Part shown: piece by piece, positions 24,258 to 33,652 of the stretch
How the letters are laid out: each line of letters begins with the position of its first letter
Numbering within the stretch: the stretch's first letter is position 1
NCBI GenBank assembly: GCA_013334965.1
Contig: JAAXWO010000002.1
Location: 62,001-126,000 of the forward strand
Length of the DNA stretch: 64,000 nucleotides
Origin: Chlorobiaceae bacterium
GTDB taxonomy: Bacteria > Bacteroidota > Chlorobiia > Chlorobiales > Chlorobiaceae
Direction: 5' to 3'
Notes under the pieces: model-generated
What the model saw: only the letters and a program-made list of their open reading frames with translations
What the model was told of the DNA's origin: nothing
Databases searched by the model: none
Made by a program: the position numbers and the translations under genes

Positions 24258-26453
24258 TCAGGGCCAGGCGCTCTGCACGCTTTTCGAGCGAACCTCAACC
24301 CCCTGATGACCTGAAGCGAACCGGGCAAGCAGTTCGCGCTGGGCGACAGACATGAAGGGGCCCGGAACAAGAAGCATACGACGAGGATGCCTACCGGCAA
24401 TCCAGCCATCCAGCTCTCGCCACTGCTTTCCCGTAAATCGGTAGACCCAGAGCACCACGTCGCTTCCCTCCCCTCCTGTTTCCGGCAGGCGCGCCATGCC
24501 CGACACCAGAAGCATCGAGCGACCACGGCTGTCGATCCTGAGCGCCTTGTCCGACAGAGGCGTCAGGACGACCGATCGAAGGACAAGTCGACCTGAAGAA
24601 TCTGGACGTCGGGATAGCGGCAACGCGCCAATCACCGAATCGGGAGAAAAAAGGCCTGCAGCCGCTACCGGCGGTGCCACTCCCCAGGCTGCGGACTGGC
24701 GAACTATCCTCTCCCATGCTCCCTTACGCCTCCCTGCATCGACAAGAACCGTCTCGCTGCCTGACGAGTACAACAACGCCAAATCCCTGCCGAGATTGAT
24801 CGTCACCATACCCGGAGGCTTCAGTTGCGGTTTGCCCGTTTCATGCCAGAGAATAAGGTTCAAGCCCAACAGCAGGGTGATCATGAAGCCTCCCCATGCC
24901 TTGCGCTCCAGGAACCAGAGAACACCTGCCAAAGCCCCATAGAATATCGCGACATCGAAAAGATCAGGCCTGACCTCAATGTTCCCAAGCGGCATTCGGC
25001 TGAACAGCAGCGTGAAGAACAGGGTCAGACGTGCAAATAACCAGGCGCACATGCCAAACATCGACGCGAGATCGCCGGAGATCCCGTGAAAAAAGAAGAG
25101 CGGAAGGGATGCGTACATCGCCAGATTGGAAAACAGCACCACGGGAAGGTTGGCGACAATACCCGAAGATGAAAAGGTGCCAAAGTACCACGCGATGATC
25201 GGGCTGACTCCGATCATCGCTGAAACGCTGACACTGAAACTGCTCCATATGAGATGCGCCACACGCTTCATCAACGCCTTGCCTTCGGGCACAAGCCCGG
25301 CCAACCGGCCGTGTATGGTGAGAATTCCCATCACGGCGCCATTGGTCATCATGAATCCGGGATTGAAAAGATCCAGGGGATCGAGCAGAAGAATCAGCAA
25401 ATCTGATGCCGCAAGGGAGTTTACCGGAAAACTTTTCCGGCCGAGCACGTTTCCGCAGATCATCATTCCCGACATGATTGCCGCACGCAGTATGGACGGG
25501 GCGTTGCCTGCGACAAAGCTGTATAACGCTATCACGGAGACCATGATGAGCATCGAGAGCCATCTGCCGGCCGCAGTAACCTTGAGACGCTGCATGCAGA
25601 GATTCACGGCATAGGCCAGAAGTGCGACGTGGAGCCCCGAAACGGCTATGACGTGTGCAGTCCCGGTTCGCCTGAAAGCATCGTAAAGCTCTTCGGGCAG
25701 CATGTCCCGCTCACCAAGGATCATGCTCTTGACGAACTGCCGCTCACTGCCGGACGGGAACCCCTGGTCGATGCTGCATGATAGGTAGGCGCGAACCGGA
25801 TTGATGATGGACCGTAACAGGGAGAAACCCCGTTGGGGCGATTCTTTAAGCATGCACCATGGGCCTGCACAGAACATCTGCACATGGATCCGTCTGTAAC
25901 GGTTCTGCAGACGCGGATCATACTCCCCGCGGTTGGACGCACCGGCAATCAATCCAAGGCGTCCCTTCACCCGGACATAGTCACCATCAAGGAGATCGAA
26001 GCCAGCGGAAGCAGGAAGCCTGACGAAAACGTTCGCCCTCTCATCTACCTGGATGGTCCGCCCCTTCTCAAACACCTCATGAACCCGAATCTGCATGTTC
26101 GCCCCGGCGTCGACGATCACCGGTCGGCCTTCGACCTCACCAGACAGGATCACATCCCTGCCGACCCATGACAGGAGCGACGGAACGGGAACCGTCCTGA
26201 AGGAAAAAGAGGAATAAAGGGCAAAGGCGCCGAAAATGGCGATGAGGTAGCCGGTCACTGAAATCACCGACAACGCGCCGGAGCGATGCCGGATCCTGTC
26301 GACGATGAGCATGATCACCACCACGAGGCATGAGGTCAGGGATATGGCTAGCCAGGCCGTTTGAGGAAAAGAGATAACTACACCGGCAATAATGCCGAAA
26401 ACAGCGCATACAAGAATACGCAAGGCTGGATAGGCAGAAAGGAAATACCGCAT
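24258..26453 (-). CDS. comEC: ComEC/Rec2-family DNA uptake channel
   Basis: A 731-residue polytopic membrane protein that would carry transforming DNA across the inner membrane. It has an N-terminal TM group, a periplasmic OB-fold-like DUF4131 region (residues about 70-210: 'VILSGEVEGRPVIvDAGAN' and 'YVRVKGRLGLiAGASNRGEYDPRLQNRYR'), then the Competence domain with 'GLHVALLAYAVNL', 'RAAIMSGMMICG', 'LAaSDLLILLLDPLDLFNPGFMMTNGAVMGIL' and 'SVSAMIGVSPIIAWYFGTFSSSGIVANLPVVLfSN'. The C-terminal 200 residues correspond to the beta-lactamase-like domain, but the HxHxDH metal motif is missing. An in vivo transformation role is likely but not shown by the sequence. It is convergent with the upstream permease pair. 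Confidence 0.92.
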   Translation of the reverse strand: MRYFLSAYPALRILVCAVFGIIAGVVISFPQTAWLAISLTSCLVVVIMLIVDRIRHRSGALSVISVTGYLIAIFGAFALYSSFSFRTVPVPSLLSWVGRDVILSGEVEGRPVIVDAGANMQIRVHEVFEKGRTIQVDERANVFVRLPASAGFDLLDGDYVRVKGRLGLIAGASNRGEYDPRLQNRYRRIHVQMFCAGPWCMLKESPQRGFSLLRSIINPVRAYLSCSIDQGFPSGSERQFVKSMILGERDMLPEELYDAFRRTGTAHVIAVSGLHVALLAYAVNLCMQRLKVTAAGRWLSMLIMVSVIALYSFVAGNAPSILRAAIMSGMMICGNVLGRKSFPVNSLAASDLLILLLDPLDLFNPGFMMTNGAVMGILTIHGRLAGLVPEGKALMKRVAHLIWSSFSVSVSAMIGVSPIIAWYFGTFSSSGIVANLPVVLFSNLAMYASLPLFFFHGISGDLASMFGMCAWLFARLTLFFTLLFSRMPLGNIEVRPDLFDVAIFYGALAGVLWFLERKAWGGFMITLLLGLNLILWHETGKPQLKPPGMVTINLGRDLALLYSSGSETVLVDAGRRKGAWERIVRQSAAWGVAPPVAAAGLFSPDSVIGALPLSRRPDSSGRLVLRSVVLTPLSDKALRIDSRGRSMLLVSGMARLPETGGEGSDVVLWVYRFTGKQWRELDGWIAGRHPRRMLLVPGPFMSVAQRELLARFASGHQGVEVRSKSVQSAWP

Positions 26454-26573
26454 ACTGGGGGGTTGGCGGTTATCCTGTTAATTTCTTTAAGTTACGCAAT
26501 TCATAGTTTAGTATATTCAGGACACCTAAAAATGGGTCCATCAATTTCTCAATCAGGTTAAAAACTTACGCGG

Positions 26574-27446
26574 ATGCTTGTCAAAGAGATACTCGAAACC
26601 AGGAAGGAACCGATTTTCAGCCTCGAATTTTTCCCCCCGAAAAAACAGGAAGACTGGAATACCCTCTTTGAAACCATCTCGAACCTGTTTCCGCTCAACC
26701 CGTCCTATGTCAGCGTAACGTATGGCGCCGGAGGTTCGACGCGGGAAAGGACGCACAACCTGGTAACGAAAATCCAGAAAGAGACCGGCCTGACGGTTGT
26801 TTCGCACCTCACCTGCATCGGATCGGAACAGAGCGAGATCGAAAACATCCTGGAACTCTACCGGGAACACGGCATCAACAACGTACTGGCCCTGCGCGGT
26901 GACAAGCCTGCCGACATCCCGACCATCGAAGAAGCCACCAGGGACTTCCCGCACGCCATCGATCTGGTAAGGTTCATCAAGGCCAACTTCCCTGAATTTG
27001 GTGTAGGCGTAGCCGGATTCCCCGAAGGTCATCCCGAAACGCCGAACCGGATGAAAGAGCTTGAATACCTGAAAGAAAAGATCGATGCTGGCGCCGACTA
27101 CATCGTCACCCAGCTGTTCTTCGATAACCGTGACTATTTCGATTACGTTGAACGGTGCGAGATTGCTGGCATCCATGTCCCCATCATTCCCGGCATCATG
27201 CCGATCACGACGAAAAAAGGGATGGTACGCATGTGCGAGCTGGCGCTCGGCTCACGTATCCCCGCACCACTGCTGAGAAAGGTACTCAATGCGGCAGACG
27301 ACCGGGAGGTCGCAGAAATCGGTATAGAATGGGCGACCGATCAGGTCAATGAACTCATCAGCCACAACGTTGAGGGGATCCACTTCTACACACTGAACCT
27401 CGCAGAAGCGACGTTGAGGATCTTTAACAATATCAAGAAAGGGTAA
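26574..27446 (+). CDS. metF: Methylenetetrahydrofolate reductase
   Basis: A 290-residue cytosolic FAD-dependent TIM-barrel enzyme reducing methylene-THF to methyl-THF for methionine synthesis. Conserved segments are 'FSLEFFPPKKqEdwNtLFet' (the catalytic Glu of EFFPP), 'PSYVSVTYGAGGSTRERTHNLV', 'HLTCIGSEqsEIENIL', 'GINNVLALRGDKPAD' and 'GADYIVTQLFFDNRDYFDYVERC', closing with 'GIHFYTLNLAEATLRI'. Length matches bacterial MetF (no regulatory C-terminal domain). The ATG at 26574 follows 120 bp of leader, AT-rich and divergent from comEC. Confidence 0.98.
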   Translation: MLVKEILETRKEPIFSLEFFPPKKQEDWNTLFETISNLFPLNPSYVSVTYGAGGSTRERTHNLVTKIQKETGLTVVSHLTCIGSEQSEIENILELYREHGINNVLALRGDKPADIPTIEEATRDFPHAIDLVRFIKANFPEFGVGVAGFPEGHPETPNRMKELEYLKEKIDAGADYIVTQLFFDNRDYFDYVERCEIAGIHVPIIPGIMPITTKKGMVRMCELALGSRIPAPLLRKVLNAADDREVAEIGIEWATDQVNELISHNVEGIHFYTLNLAEATLRIFNNIKKG

Positions 27447-27472
27447 GAATTGGTGAACGTGGCCTGAAGTTT

Positions 27473-27557
27473 GAAGAAAAGGAGCAGAAGGAGGTCAGGG
27501 ACATAAAAGAATTACATGTCAAGAGTGAGCCCGAAGACCCTGCTCCTGTTTTCTTCC
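27473..27557. repeat. Imperfect long hairpin between convergent metF and lysA
   Basis: A purine-rich left arm GAAGAAAAGGAGCAG (27473-27487) is nearly complementary to CTGCTCCTGTTTTCTTC (27540-27556), separated by about 50 bases. The following pyrimidine-rich tract is also partly complementary to the spacer. It may stop transcription from both sides. Confidence 0.45.
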
Positions 27558-27613
27558 CTGATCTCCTTTTGGTCCCTTAGGTCCCTTTCTTCCGTTCGTC
27601 CGTTTTCCTCTCC

Positions 27614-28864
27614 TCAAATCTCGTTCTGCACCAACTGCCCGTATGTCTCACGGCGACGAATCAGCTTGACTTCGCTGCCGTCGACCATGACTTCGGCAGG
27701 TCGCAGCCTTCCGTTGTAGTTACTGCCCATGACAGCCGCATAGGCGCCGGAAGAGAGTACGGCAAGCAGTTCACCCTCTCCTGCATCGCCGATCATGCGC
27801 TGACGGGCAAAGAAGTCGCTCGATTCGCATACCGGTCCTACGACATCGGCCACGAGGGTGCGATCATGCCGGGTTACCGAAAGGACTTCGTGGTGAGACT
27901 GATAGAGCGCTGGCCTGATCAGCTCGGTCATACCGGCGTCGACGATGAAAAATTCCTTGCCAGCATGATTTTTCTTCCTGTAGAGAATCCTGGTAAGAAT
28001 CACCGAGGCGTTGGCAGTAAGGTATCGTCCGGGTTCGAAAATCACCGTCACGCCCTTCCCTTCGAGCATGGGCACAAGCTTTTCGGCAAATCGTTCAATA
28101 GGCGTAGCCGGTTTCTGGGGATCGTAAGTGACAGGGAATCCTCCACCTACATCAAACCACCTGATATCGAAGTCGTTCGAACGGGTGTATTCGAGCACGT
28201 CGAGCAATTTCTGCGTCGCAGCGACATAATACTCCGGATCAAAAATCTGTGATCCTATATGCATGTCGAGCCCTTCCAGTGAAAGATTCGGCAAGCTCCT
28301 GAAGAGATTGAACACTTCGCCGAGTTCGGCTTCGTCAATACCGAATTTTTCCTTGCTGTCGCCAGTCGTGATGTACGGATGGGTTTCAGCGGTCACGTTC
28401 GGGTTGATCCTGATCGCCACACGGGCCACCTTGTCGAGACGGGAGGCGACTCGATCGATAGCCTTGAGTTCGGAAACAGATTCCGCCTTTATCATCAGCA
28501 CGCCGACCGTCAACGCATAGGCGATCTCATCTTCGCTCTTGCCGACGCCTGCCATGATAATCCTTTCGGCAGGCACCCCGGCCTTAAGGGCACGGAAAAG
28601 CTCACCGCCGGAATTGACGTCACAGCCACATCCTTCTGAGGCCAGTGCCTGGATGACGGAAAGATTGAAATTGGCTTTTACCGAGTAACAGGTAAAATGC
28701 GGAAGGCTCGCGAATGCAGCCTCAAAGGTTCTGTACTGACTGACCAGGCTGTGTCGGCTGGTCACGAAAAGCGGTGTCCCGAACTGGGCGGCCAGCTCGT
28801 CAAGCCGTAAGGATTCACAGCAGAGGGTACCGTCCGAATATGAAAATAGATGACTGTCCAGCAC
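27614..28864 (-). CDS. lysA: Diaminopimelate decarboxylase
   Basis: A 416-residue PLP enzyme of the fold III group that makes L-lysine from meso-DAP. It shows 'TPLFVTSRHSLVSQYRTFEAAF', the PLP lysine segment 'fTCYSVKANFNLSVIQaLAsEGCGCDVNSGGELFRALKAG', 'RINPNVTAETHPYITTGdSKEKFGID', 'LDMHIGSQI', the glycine-rich phosphate loop 'DVGGGFPVTYD', 'FEPGRYLTANA' and 'VGPVCESSDFFA'. I chose the GTG at 28864 (protein beginning LDSHLFSYSDG); an upstream in-frame start at 28930 would add 22 unlikely residues. Convergent with metF; divergent from rpmG. Confidence 0.95.
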   Translation of the reverse strand: MLDSHLFSYSDGTLCCESLRLDELAAQFGTPLFVTSRHSLVSQYRTFEAAFASLPHFTCYSVKANFNLSVIQALASEGCGCDVNSGGELFRALKAGVPAERIIMAGVGKSEDEIAYALTVGVLMIKAESVSELKAIDRVASRLDKVARVAIRINPNVTAETHPYITTGDSKEKFGIDEAELGEVFNLFRSLPNLSLEGLDMHIGSQIFDPEYYVAATQKLLDVLEYTRSNDFDIRWFDVGGGFPVTYDPQKPATPIERFAEKLVPMLEGKGVTVIFEPGRYLTANASVILTRILYRKKNHAGKEFFIVDAGMTELIRPALYQSHHEVLSVTRHDRTLVADVVGPVCESSDFFARQRMIGDAGEGELLAVLSSGAYAAVMGSNYNGRLRPAEVMVDGSEVKLIRRRETYGQLVQNEI

Positions 28865-29119
28865 TATTCGCCTTGAATTTAAGGTATTGGTGAAAAGACT
28901 CAATAATAGCGTTTCTTGAGGTCGAAACAAAAAAATCGGCAGCCCCAGGCCGCAGTCTGTCGCAAGTTGACGTGATCTTATGGAAGATCATGTCGTTTGT
29001 GCCCGACAACGGAAATTTCATGGTCGCCTCCCGACAAAAAAACAGGGGTAGACTTGCATAATCAAAGACCTTGATGTATATTCGATGCTCCTCAATCAAC
29101 CAACTGACATACGTTACTG

Positions 29120-29302
29120 ATGGCAAAAGGAAAAGAGAATAGAATCGTTATTACGCTCGAATGCACCGAAGCGAAAAAGGAAGGCGGAACCGTTTCCAGG
29201 TACACGACGACCAAGAACAAGAAGAACACCACGGAGCGACTTATCCTGAAAAAGTACAATCCGAACCTCAAGCGCCACACGGAGCACAAAGAGATCAAGT
29301 AA
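29120..29302 (+). CDS. rpmG: 50S ribosomal protein L33
   Basis: A 60-residue basic ribosomal protein. The family pattern is clear: '[20 protein letters not shown]', '[13 protein letters not shown]' and '[21 protein letters not shown]'. The zinc-binding cysteine pairs found in some L33 proteins are absent, making this the C-minus form; only a single Cys is left. It lies 58 bp upstream of tRNA-Leu on the same strand, and the pair may share a transcript ending at 29566. Confidence 0.95.
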   Translation: MAKGKENRIVITLECTEAKKEGGTVSRYTTTKNKKNTTERLILKKYNPNLKRHTEHKEIK

Positions 29303-29360
29303 TTAGCATTATAGGCAAAAAGAGCTTATCTTGCTGAAGATCCCTTGTTTATAAGGCATT

Positions 29361-29442
29361 GCCCGAATGGCGGAACTGGTAGACGCACTCGTTTCAGGGA
29401 CGAGCGCCGAGAGGTGTAGGAGTTCGAATCTCCTTTCGGGCA
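29361..29442 (+). tRNA. tRNA-Leu (CAG anticodon)
   Basis: The 82-base sequence folds into a full cloverleaf: acceptor stem GCCCGAA/TTCGGGC with discriminator A, D-arm with 'ACTGGTAGACGC', anticodon stem CTCGT/ACGAG around loop TTCAGGG (anticodon CAG), a long class II variable arm, and T-arm with GTTCGAATC. The terminal CCA is not encoded (ACT follows). Confidence 0.96.
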
Positions 29443-29537
29443 CTAAACAAGCTGAAAAAAGCCAAATGCGCAAAAGGACGGGACTTGATACGGAATATCA
29501 CTATTTTTGTTCGGATAGCGGATTTTGCATACAAGGT

Positions 29538-29566
29538 AAGCACCTTCCATGGAGGTGCTTTTTTTT
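29538..29566 (+). terminator. Rho-independent terminator downstream of tRNA-Leu
   Basis: The stem AAGCACCT/AGGTGCTT encloses TCCATGG and is followed by eight T; it lies about 95 bp past the tRNA and ahead of the zinc-ribbon gene. Confidence 0.92.
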
Positions 29567-29598
29567 CTCCTTTTTTTAATATCTAAACCAGCGCAGTA

Positions 29599-30405
29599 GT
29601 GGATCATACAAAAATCAATCTCATCGTTCGCCTTCAGCACATCGACAATCAGATCGAGAGCATCATGAGCCTTCAGAAAGGCCTGCCGGAGGAGATCTCT
29701 GCCCTTGAGGAGGATCTCGCGTTTACGGCGCGCCAGATCGAGGCACGAAAGAGAGTTGCGGAAGATCATCAGAAACTGCGGGAGAGACTGAACGGCACTA
29801 TTTTCGACTGTAAGGAAAAGATCAGGTCATTCAAGGAAAAACAGACCCTTGCCAGAAACAACAAGGAGTATGACGCCCTGTCCAAACAGATCGAATATGA
29901 AGAAAAAGAGATAGCACAGGCGGAAATAAAGCTCCAGGACATTTCACATACAGAGCACCACTCTCAGGAACTCCAGAAAAAGGGACGTGAGCTCATCGCC
30001 GAGAACCGTTATGACGAGATTACTGAAGAGATGATGCCTGACGATGTCCTCAACCAGCAGAGAGAAGATCTGAGCCAGCAGGTCAACCTCAAAAAGGAGG
30101 AGCTGGACAGCATCGTCGTTGAAACGGCTGAAGAGATAACAAGGCTCAGGGAAAAGCTCGCTTCACAGAGAACGGCCGTCACGCAGGAAGCCAAACGCCT
30201 CCTCGACAAATACGACCACCTTAAAAGCGGCTCGATGCAGAACGCGATCGTCAAGCTGGACCGCCATGCCTGTTCAGGATGCAACACGAGAGTGCCTACC
30301 AACCGCCATACCCTGATCGTTCAGGGCGGGTTTTACGTATGCGAATCGTGCGGCCGCATCGTCGTTCACGAACGGCTGTTCGATGAGGCCTCGGCTGAAG
30401 GCTGA
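29599..30405 (+). CDS. Coiled-coil protein with C-terminal C4 zinc ribbon
   Basis: A 268-residue cytosolic protein of the C4-type zinc-ribbon family (Chlamydia CT398/Helicobacter HP0958-like). The first 200 residues are a long heptad-rich helical hairpin ('LEEDLAFTARQIEARKRVAEDH' region). The C-terminus has a zinc ribbon with two CxxC pairs: ACSGCNTRVPTNRH and YVCESCGRIVV. Relatives bind nucleic acid or act as chaperones for RNA polymerase sigma-54 and flagellar or secretion proteins; for this lineage no role is known to me. GTG start, directly after the tRNA terminator. A hairpin terminator follows, and then the RNase P RNA. Confidence 0.9.
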   Translation: MDHTKINLIVRLQHIDNQIESIMSLQKGLPEEISALEEDLAFTARQIEARKRVAEDHQKLRERLNGTIFDCKEKIRSFKEKQTLARNNKEYDALSKQIEYEEKEIAQAEIKLQDISHTEHHSQELQKKGRELIAENRYDEITEEMMPDDVLNQQREDLSQQVNLKKEELDSIVVETAEEITRLREKLASQRTAVTQEAKRLLDKYDHLKSGSMQNAIVKLDRHACSGCNTRVPTNRHTLIVQGGFYVCESCGRIVVHERLFDEASAEG

Positions 30406-30423
30406 GTTGCATGACAACCATTT

Positions 30424-30464
30424 GAACACCTGAACGGAATCATCCGTCCAGGTGTTCTTTTTTT
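30424..30464 (+). terminator. Rho-independent terminator after the zinc-ribbon gene
   Basis: A 9-bp outer stem GAACACCTG/CAGGTGTTC continues into an inner ACGGA/TCCGT stem and is followed by seven or eight T. Confidence 0.94.
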
Positions 30465-30514
30465 GGTGCAGGGATAAATTTTATCCTTTCTTGGCATCAT
30501 GTTCTTCCCACATT

Positions 30515-30913
30515 GCTGAAACCGCAAGCGTGCAGTCGCTGTATGGCTTAACGCCACGCAGAGGAAAGTCCGAACTTCACAGGGCAGGGTGCCGGTCGAG
30601 AACATGGTTCAAGCCCGGGAACAGCGGCGCAAGCCGTCTGTTACAGAGAGTGCAACAGAAAGCGAACCGCTCCGGCTTTCCGGAGTAAGGGTGAAAAGGC
30701 GGTGTAAGAGACCACCAGGTATTTCAGTGATGGAATACGCTATGAAAACCTCCCCGAAGCAAGGCCGAATAAGAGAGCTTTTTCCACTGGAAAGAAGGGT
30801 TGCCCGCCCAATTTCGCAAGAATAGTTTTCGGGTAGGCCGCATCAGATAAATGGCTGCAGTTTCACCACTTGATGGTGATTCACAGAATTCGGCTTACAG
30901 CTTCGGTTTCAGC
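30515..30913 (+). ncRNA. rnpB: RNase P RNA (M1 RNA, bacterial class A)
   Basis: The catalytic RNA of RNase P, which trims 5' leaders from pre-tRNAs. The two ends pair as P1 (GCTGAAACCG with CGGTTTCAGC). The highly conserved core is present: AGAGGAAAGTCCGAACTTC (P4 5' side and the region after it), 'GGGTGAAAAGGCGGTG', 'GAAGCAAGGCCGAATAAGAG', 'GGTAGGCCGCATCAGATAAAT' and the P4 3' strand 'ACAGAATTCGGCTTACA'. About 399 nt, a normal class A size. A T run after P1 (from 30914) makes the last helix serve as terminator. It is followed by a convergent hybrid kinase gene. Confidence 0.96.
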
Positions 30914-30944
30914 TTTTTTTATCCCCTCCCTGCCGGCATCACAC

Positions 30945-33647
30945 CTAACTGCCCAGGATTTCCCTCACTTTCGCCTCCAGCGCCTGGACGGAGAACGGTT
31001 TCTGCAGAAAAGAGATCCCCTCGTTGAAAACTCCGTGGCTTGTAATGATGTTTTTGGTATACCCCGACATGTAGATCACCCTGATCGACGGAATCATAAC
31101 CTTAACCTTGTCATACAGCTCCTTGCCGTTCATGCCGCGCATGACCAGATCGGTCAGCAACAGATCCGGCATGCAAACTCCCTGTTCGAGAAGTTCGATG
31201 GCCTCTTCGCTTCCCGAAGCGTCACATATGGTAAATCCATCCTCCGTCAACGCCTGCACAACGAATTTCCTGACCATCTCGTCATCTTCGACGACCAGGA
31301 TGGTAGCGCCGTTTCCATGCTGGGGTGGCGGAACCTCCTGAAGCGGCAAAGGCTGGACGGCAATCTGCTGTAGGGGAAAACAGAGCCTGAAACAGGTGCC
31401 GCCCCCAGTTTCGCTCTCCGCTTTGACGATACCGCCATGCTGCCTGGCAATCCCGTAGACGGTTGAAAGACCGAGACCGGTCCCCTTCCCTTTCGGTTTG
31501 GTTGTATAGAATGGCTCGAACATATGGGAAAGGGTTTCCTTATCCATACCAAACCCTGTATCACGAACCGAAAGCGTTGCATATCGACCCGAAGACAGCC
31601 CTTCGAAAAACTTCTCCTGCCCCTTTTCAATAACCGTTATCGATGTCTCCATCACCAGTTCACCGCCTGAAGGCATCGCATCCTCTGCATTGATGGCAAG
31701 GTTCATGATGATCTGCTCCAACTGGCTGGCGTCGCCCATCATGGCAAGCGCGCCATCGTAAAGACGATACTGAATGTCGACATTGGCCCTGATGGTACGG
31801 CGCAGCAGTTTCTGGAACCCCCGGATCACGGAATTAAGGTCGATCAGCCTGAAGTCGAGCGCCTGTCGGCTGCTGAACGCGAGAAGCTGCCGAACCAGCT
31901 CACGCGACTTGAGGGCGGCATCATGAATGACCTCGATATGCTGCCTGCGCCTGTCGGATTCCGGAAAACGTGACGACAGCATCTCCGAGTAACCGAGAAT
32001 CGGTGTCAGTAAATTGTTAAGGTCATGGGCCACCCCACCTGCCAGCCGGCCGATCGATTCGATCTTCTGGGACTGGAAAAGCTGGATCTCAAGTTCAGTT
32101 CGCTCCTTTTCAGCCATCTTTCGCGCGCTGACGTCACGCATGAAAACCAGGGCCCCGCTGCGTCCTGCATACATGAACGGAACGCCCGAGGCCTCTACAT
32201 CAACCGACGTGCCATCGATTCGCAGGACCCGGTTATCTATGGCCGATTGCGGCAGATGCGATTCATTGATCTCACGGATCCGTTCCGCGACCATTCCGCG
32301 GAAATCAGGATGGATCATCTCAAGAACCTCGCGGCCAACGATCTCCTCGGCAGAGGACGCTCCAAACAGATGCATGGCGCTCTGGTTCACGTATGCGAAA
32401 CGCCCTGCGGTCTGAATGATAATTGCGTCCGGCGCCGATTCAACGACTGAACGGAATCGCTCCTCGCTCTCCTGCAGGGCCGTCTGCCATGCAACCCGTT
32501 CGGTGATGTCCTGCATGGTCGCAATCCTGTAAAGAAGATGCCCGTCCTCATCGCTCACGCTGACCACATCCATCTGTACAGGAAAAGAGGTGCCATTCTT
32601 GCGCATCATTCGAGCCTGGTAACTCGCAAATCCTGTTCGATCGGCCTCCTTGAGATGCCCGACCACAAGCTCCCTGTCCTCCGGAACGTACATACTGAGA
32701 ATAGGCGATCCCTCGATCTCCGGAACCACCTGGCCATGCATTCGGGCGAATGCTTCATTGCAGGTCAGGACCTCGTTGGTCAGAGGCAGGCCGATCGCGA
32801 TTCCGTGAGCGCAGAAGCGGAAAGCGTCCGCCCAGAGGCGGGTTTCCCGCTCACGTCCCATCCGGTCAGAGATATCCCTGGCTACAGCATAGAGTACATT
32901 TTCTTCAACAGGAGTGGAGTTCCATTCGAGCCATCGATATGACCCATCCTTCGCACGATACCTATTGATGAAATTGTTCATCCCCTTTCCTGCGAGCTGA
33001 CGCGCGACCTCCTCCCTGGTTGAAGCCCTGTCATTCGGATGAACCAGATCCAGGTATGGGACAGCCAGCAGCTCCTTCTCAGAATAGCCAAGACACTTCT
33101 GCCATGCGGCGTTGACTTTGGTGAAAAAACCGTTACACGATGCAACGCAGACCATATCGGGCATGAGATTGAAGAAGCGCTCAAACTCAAGCTCGATTTT
33201 TTTCCTCCGACTGATATCCCTGACCGAGCAAAGCAACCCGGTCACGGCTCCAGTGCTGTCGAGCACGGGAGTTTTGATCATGTGAAGCCACATCCGGCCG
33301 TTTTCACCGGTAACGTTCCGGTCCTCGACTTCAGGTTCGAGGGTACGCATCACTTTCGAGTCCCCGCTCACATAGACAGCGGCATCCTCGGGTGGAAAGA
33401 GGTCATAATCGCCCTTCCCGATGATCTCCTCCTCGCTCTTCCCCAGAAACCTGCAAAAAGCCGGATTGACAAGGCGATAGACGGAATCCCTGTCCTTGAG
33501 CAACAAAAAATCGGGTGTGACATCCATGACCACCTTCAGCAAGGCACGTGCATTGCCAAGCTCGGCGTCAAGCTCCTGAATCCTGGATTTCGCCGCATCG
33601 AGTTCATCCTGAAGCCGCTGCAGCTCATGTTCATTTCTTTCCGGCAT
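30945..33647 (-). CDS. PAS-domain hybrid sensor histidine kinase (four PAS, kinase, receiver)
   Basis: A 900-residue signalling protein without TM helices, therefore probably cytosolic. After a short coiled coil come four PAS domains (about residues 35-150, 155-265, 270-395 and 400-515; for instance 'PDFLLLKDRDSVYRLVNPAF' and 'FAYVNQSAMHLFGASS'), then HisKA with the phosphoacceptor in GVAHDLNNLLTPILGY, the HATPase with 'VRDTGFGM' and '[18 protein letters not shown]', and a C-terminal receiver with 'LLLTDLVMRGMNG'. PAS2 is followed by a PAC motif typical of PAS_3 domains. The signal sensed is unknown, and no response regulator gene is adjacent. It lies 5 bp after the CPXCG gene on the same strand and is likely cotranscribed with it. 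Confidence 0.92.
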   Translation of the reverse strand: MPERNEHELQRLQDELDAAKSRIQELDAELGNARALLKVVMDVTPDFLLLKDRDSVYRLVNPAFCRFLGKSEEEIIGKGDYDLFPPEDAAVYVSGDSKVMRTLEPEVEDRNVTGENGRMWLHMIKTPVLDSTGAVTGLLCSVRDISRRKKIELEFERFFNLMPDMVCVASCNGFFTKVNAAWQKCLGYSEKELLAVPYLDLVHPNDRASTREEVARQLAGKGMNNFINRYRAKDGSYRWLEWNSTPVEENVLYAVARDISDRMGRERETRLWADAFRFCAHGIAIGLPLTNEVLTCNEAFARMHGQVVPEIEGSPILSMYVPEDRELVVGHLKEADRTGFASYQARMMRKNGTSFPVQMDVVSVSDEDGHLLYRIATMQDITERVAWQTALQESEERFRSVVESAPDAIIIQTAGRFAYVNQSAMHLFGASSAEEIVGREVLEMIHPDFRGMVAERIREINESHLPQSAIDNRVLRIDGTSVDVEASGVPFMYAGRSGALVFMRDVSARKMAEKERTELEIQLFQSQKIESIGRLAGGVAHDLNNLLTPILGYSEMLSSRFPESDRRRQHIEVIHDAALKSRELVRQLLAFSSRQALDFRLIDLNSVIRGFQKLLRRTIRANVDIQYRLYDGALAMMGDASQLEQIIMNLAINAEDAMPSGGELVMETSITVIEKGQEKFFEGLSSGRYATLSVRDTGFGMDKETLSHMFEPFYTTKPKGKGTGLGLSTVYGIARQHGGIVKAESETGGGTCFRLCFPLQQIAVQPLPLQEVPPPQHGNGATILVVEDDEMVRKFVVQALTEDGFTICDASGSEEAIELLEQGVCMPDLLLTDLVMRGMNGKELYDKVKVMIPSIRVIYMSGYTKNIITSHGVFNEGISFLQKPFSVQALEAKVREILGS

Positions 33648-33652
33648 ACCGG

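Noticed and set aside
30452-30825. Two open frames between the zinc-ribbon gene and the four-PAS kinase
   Set aside because: They lie within the RNase P RNA, which folds with all its conserved core elements.
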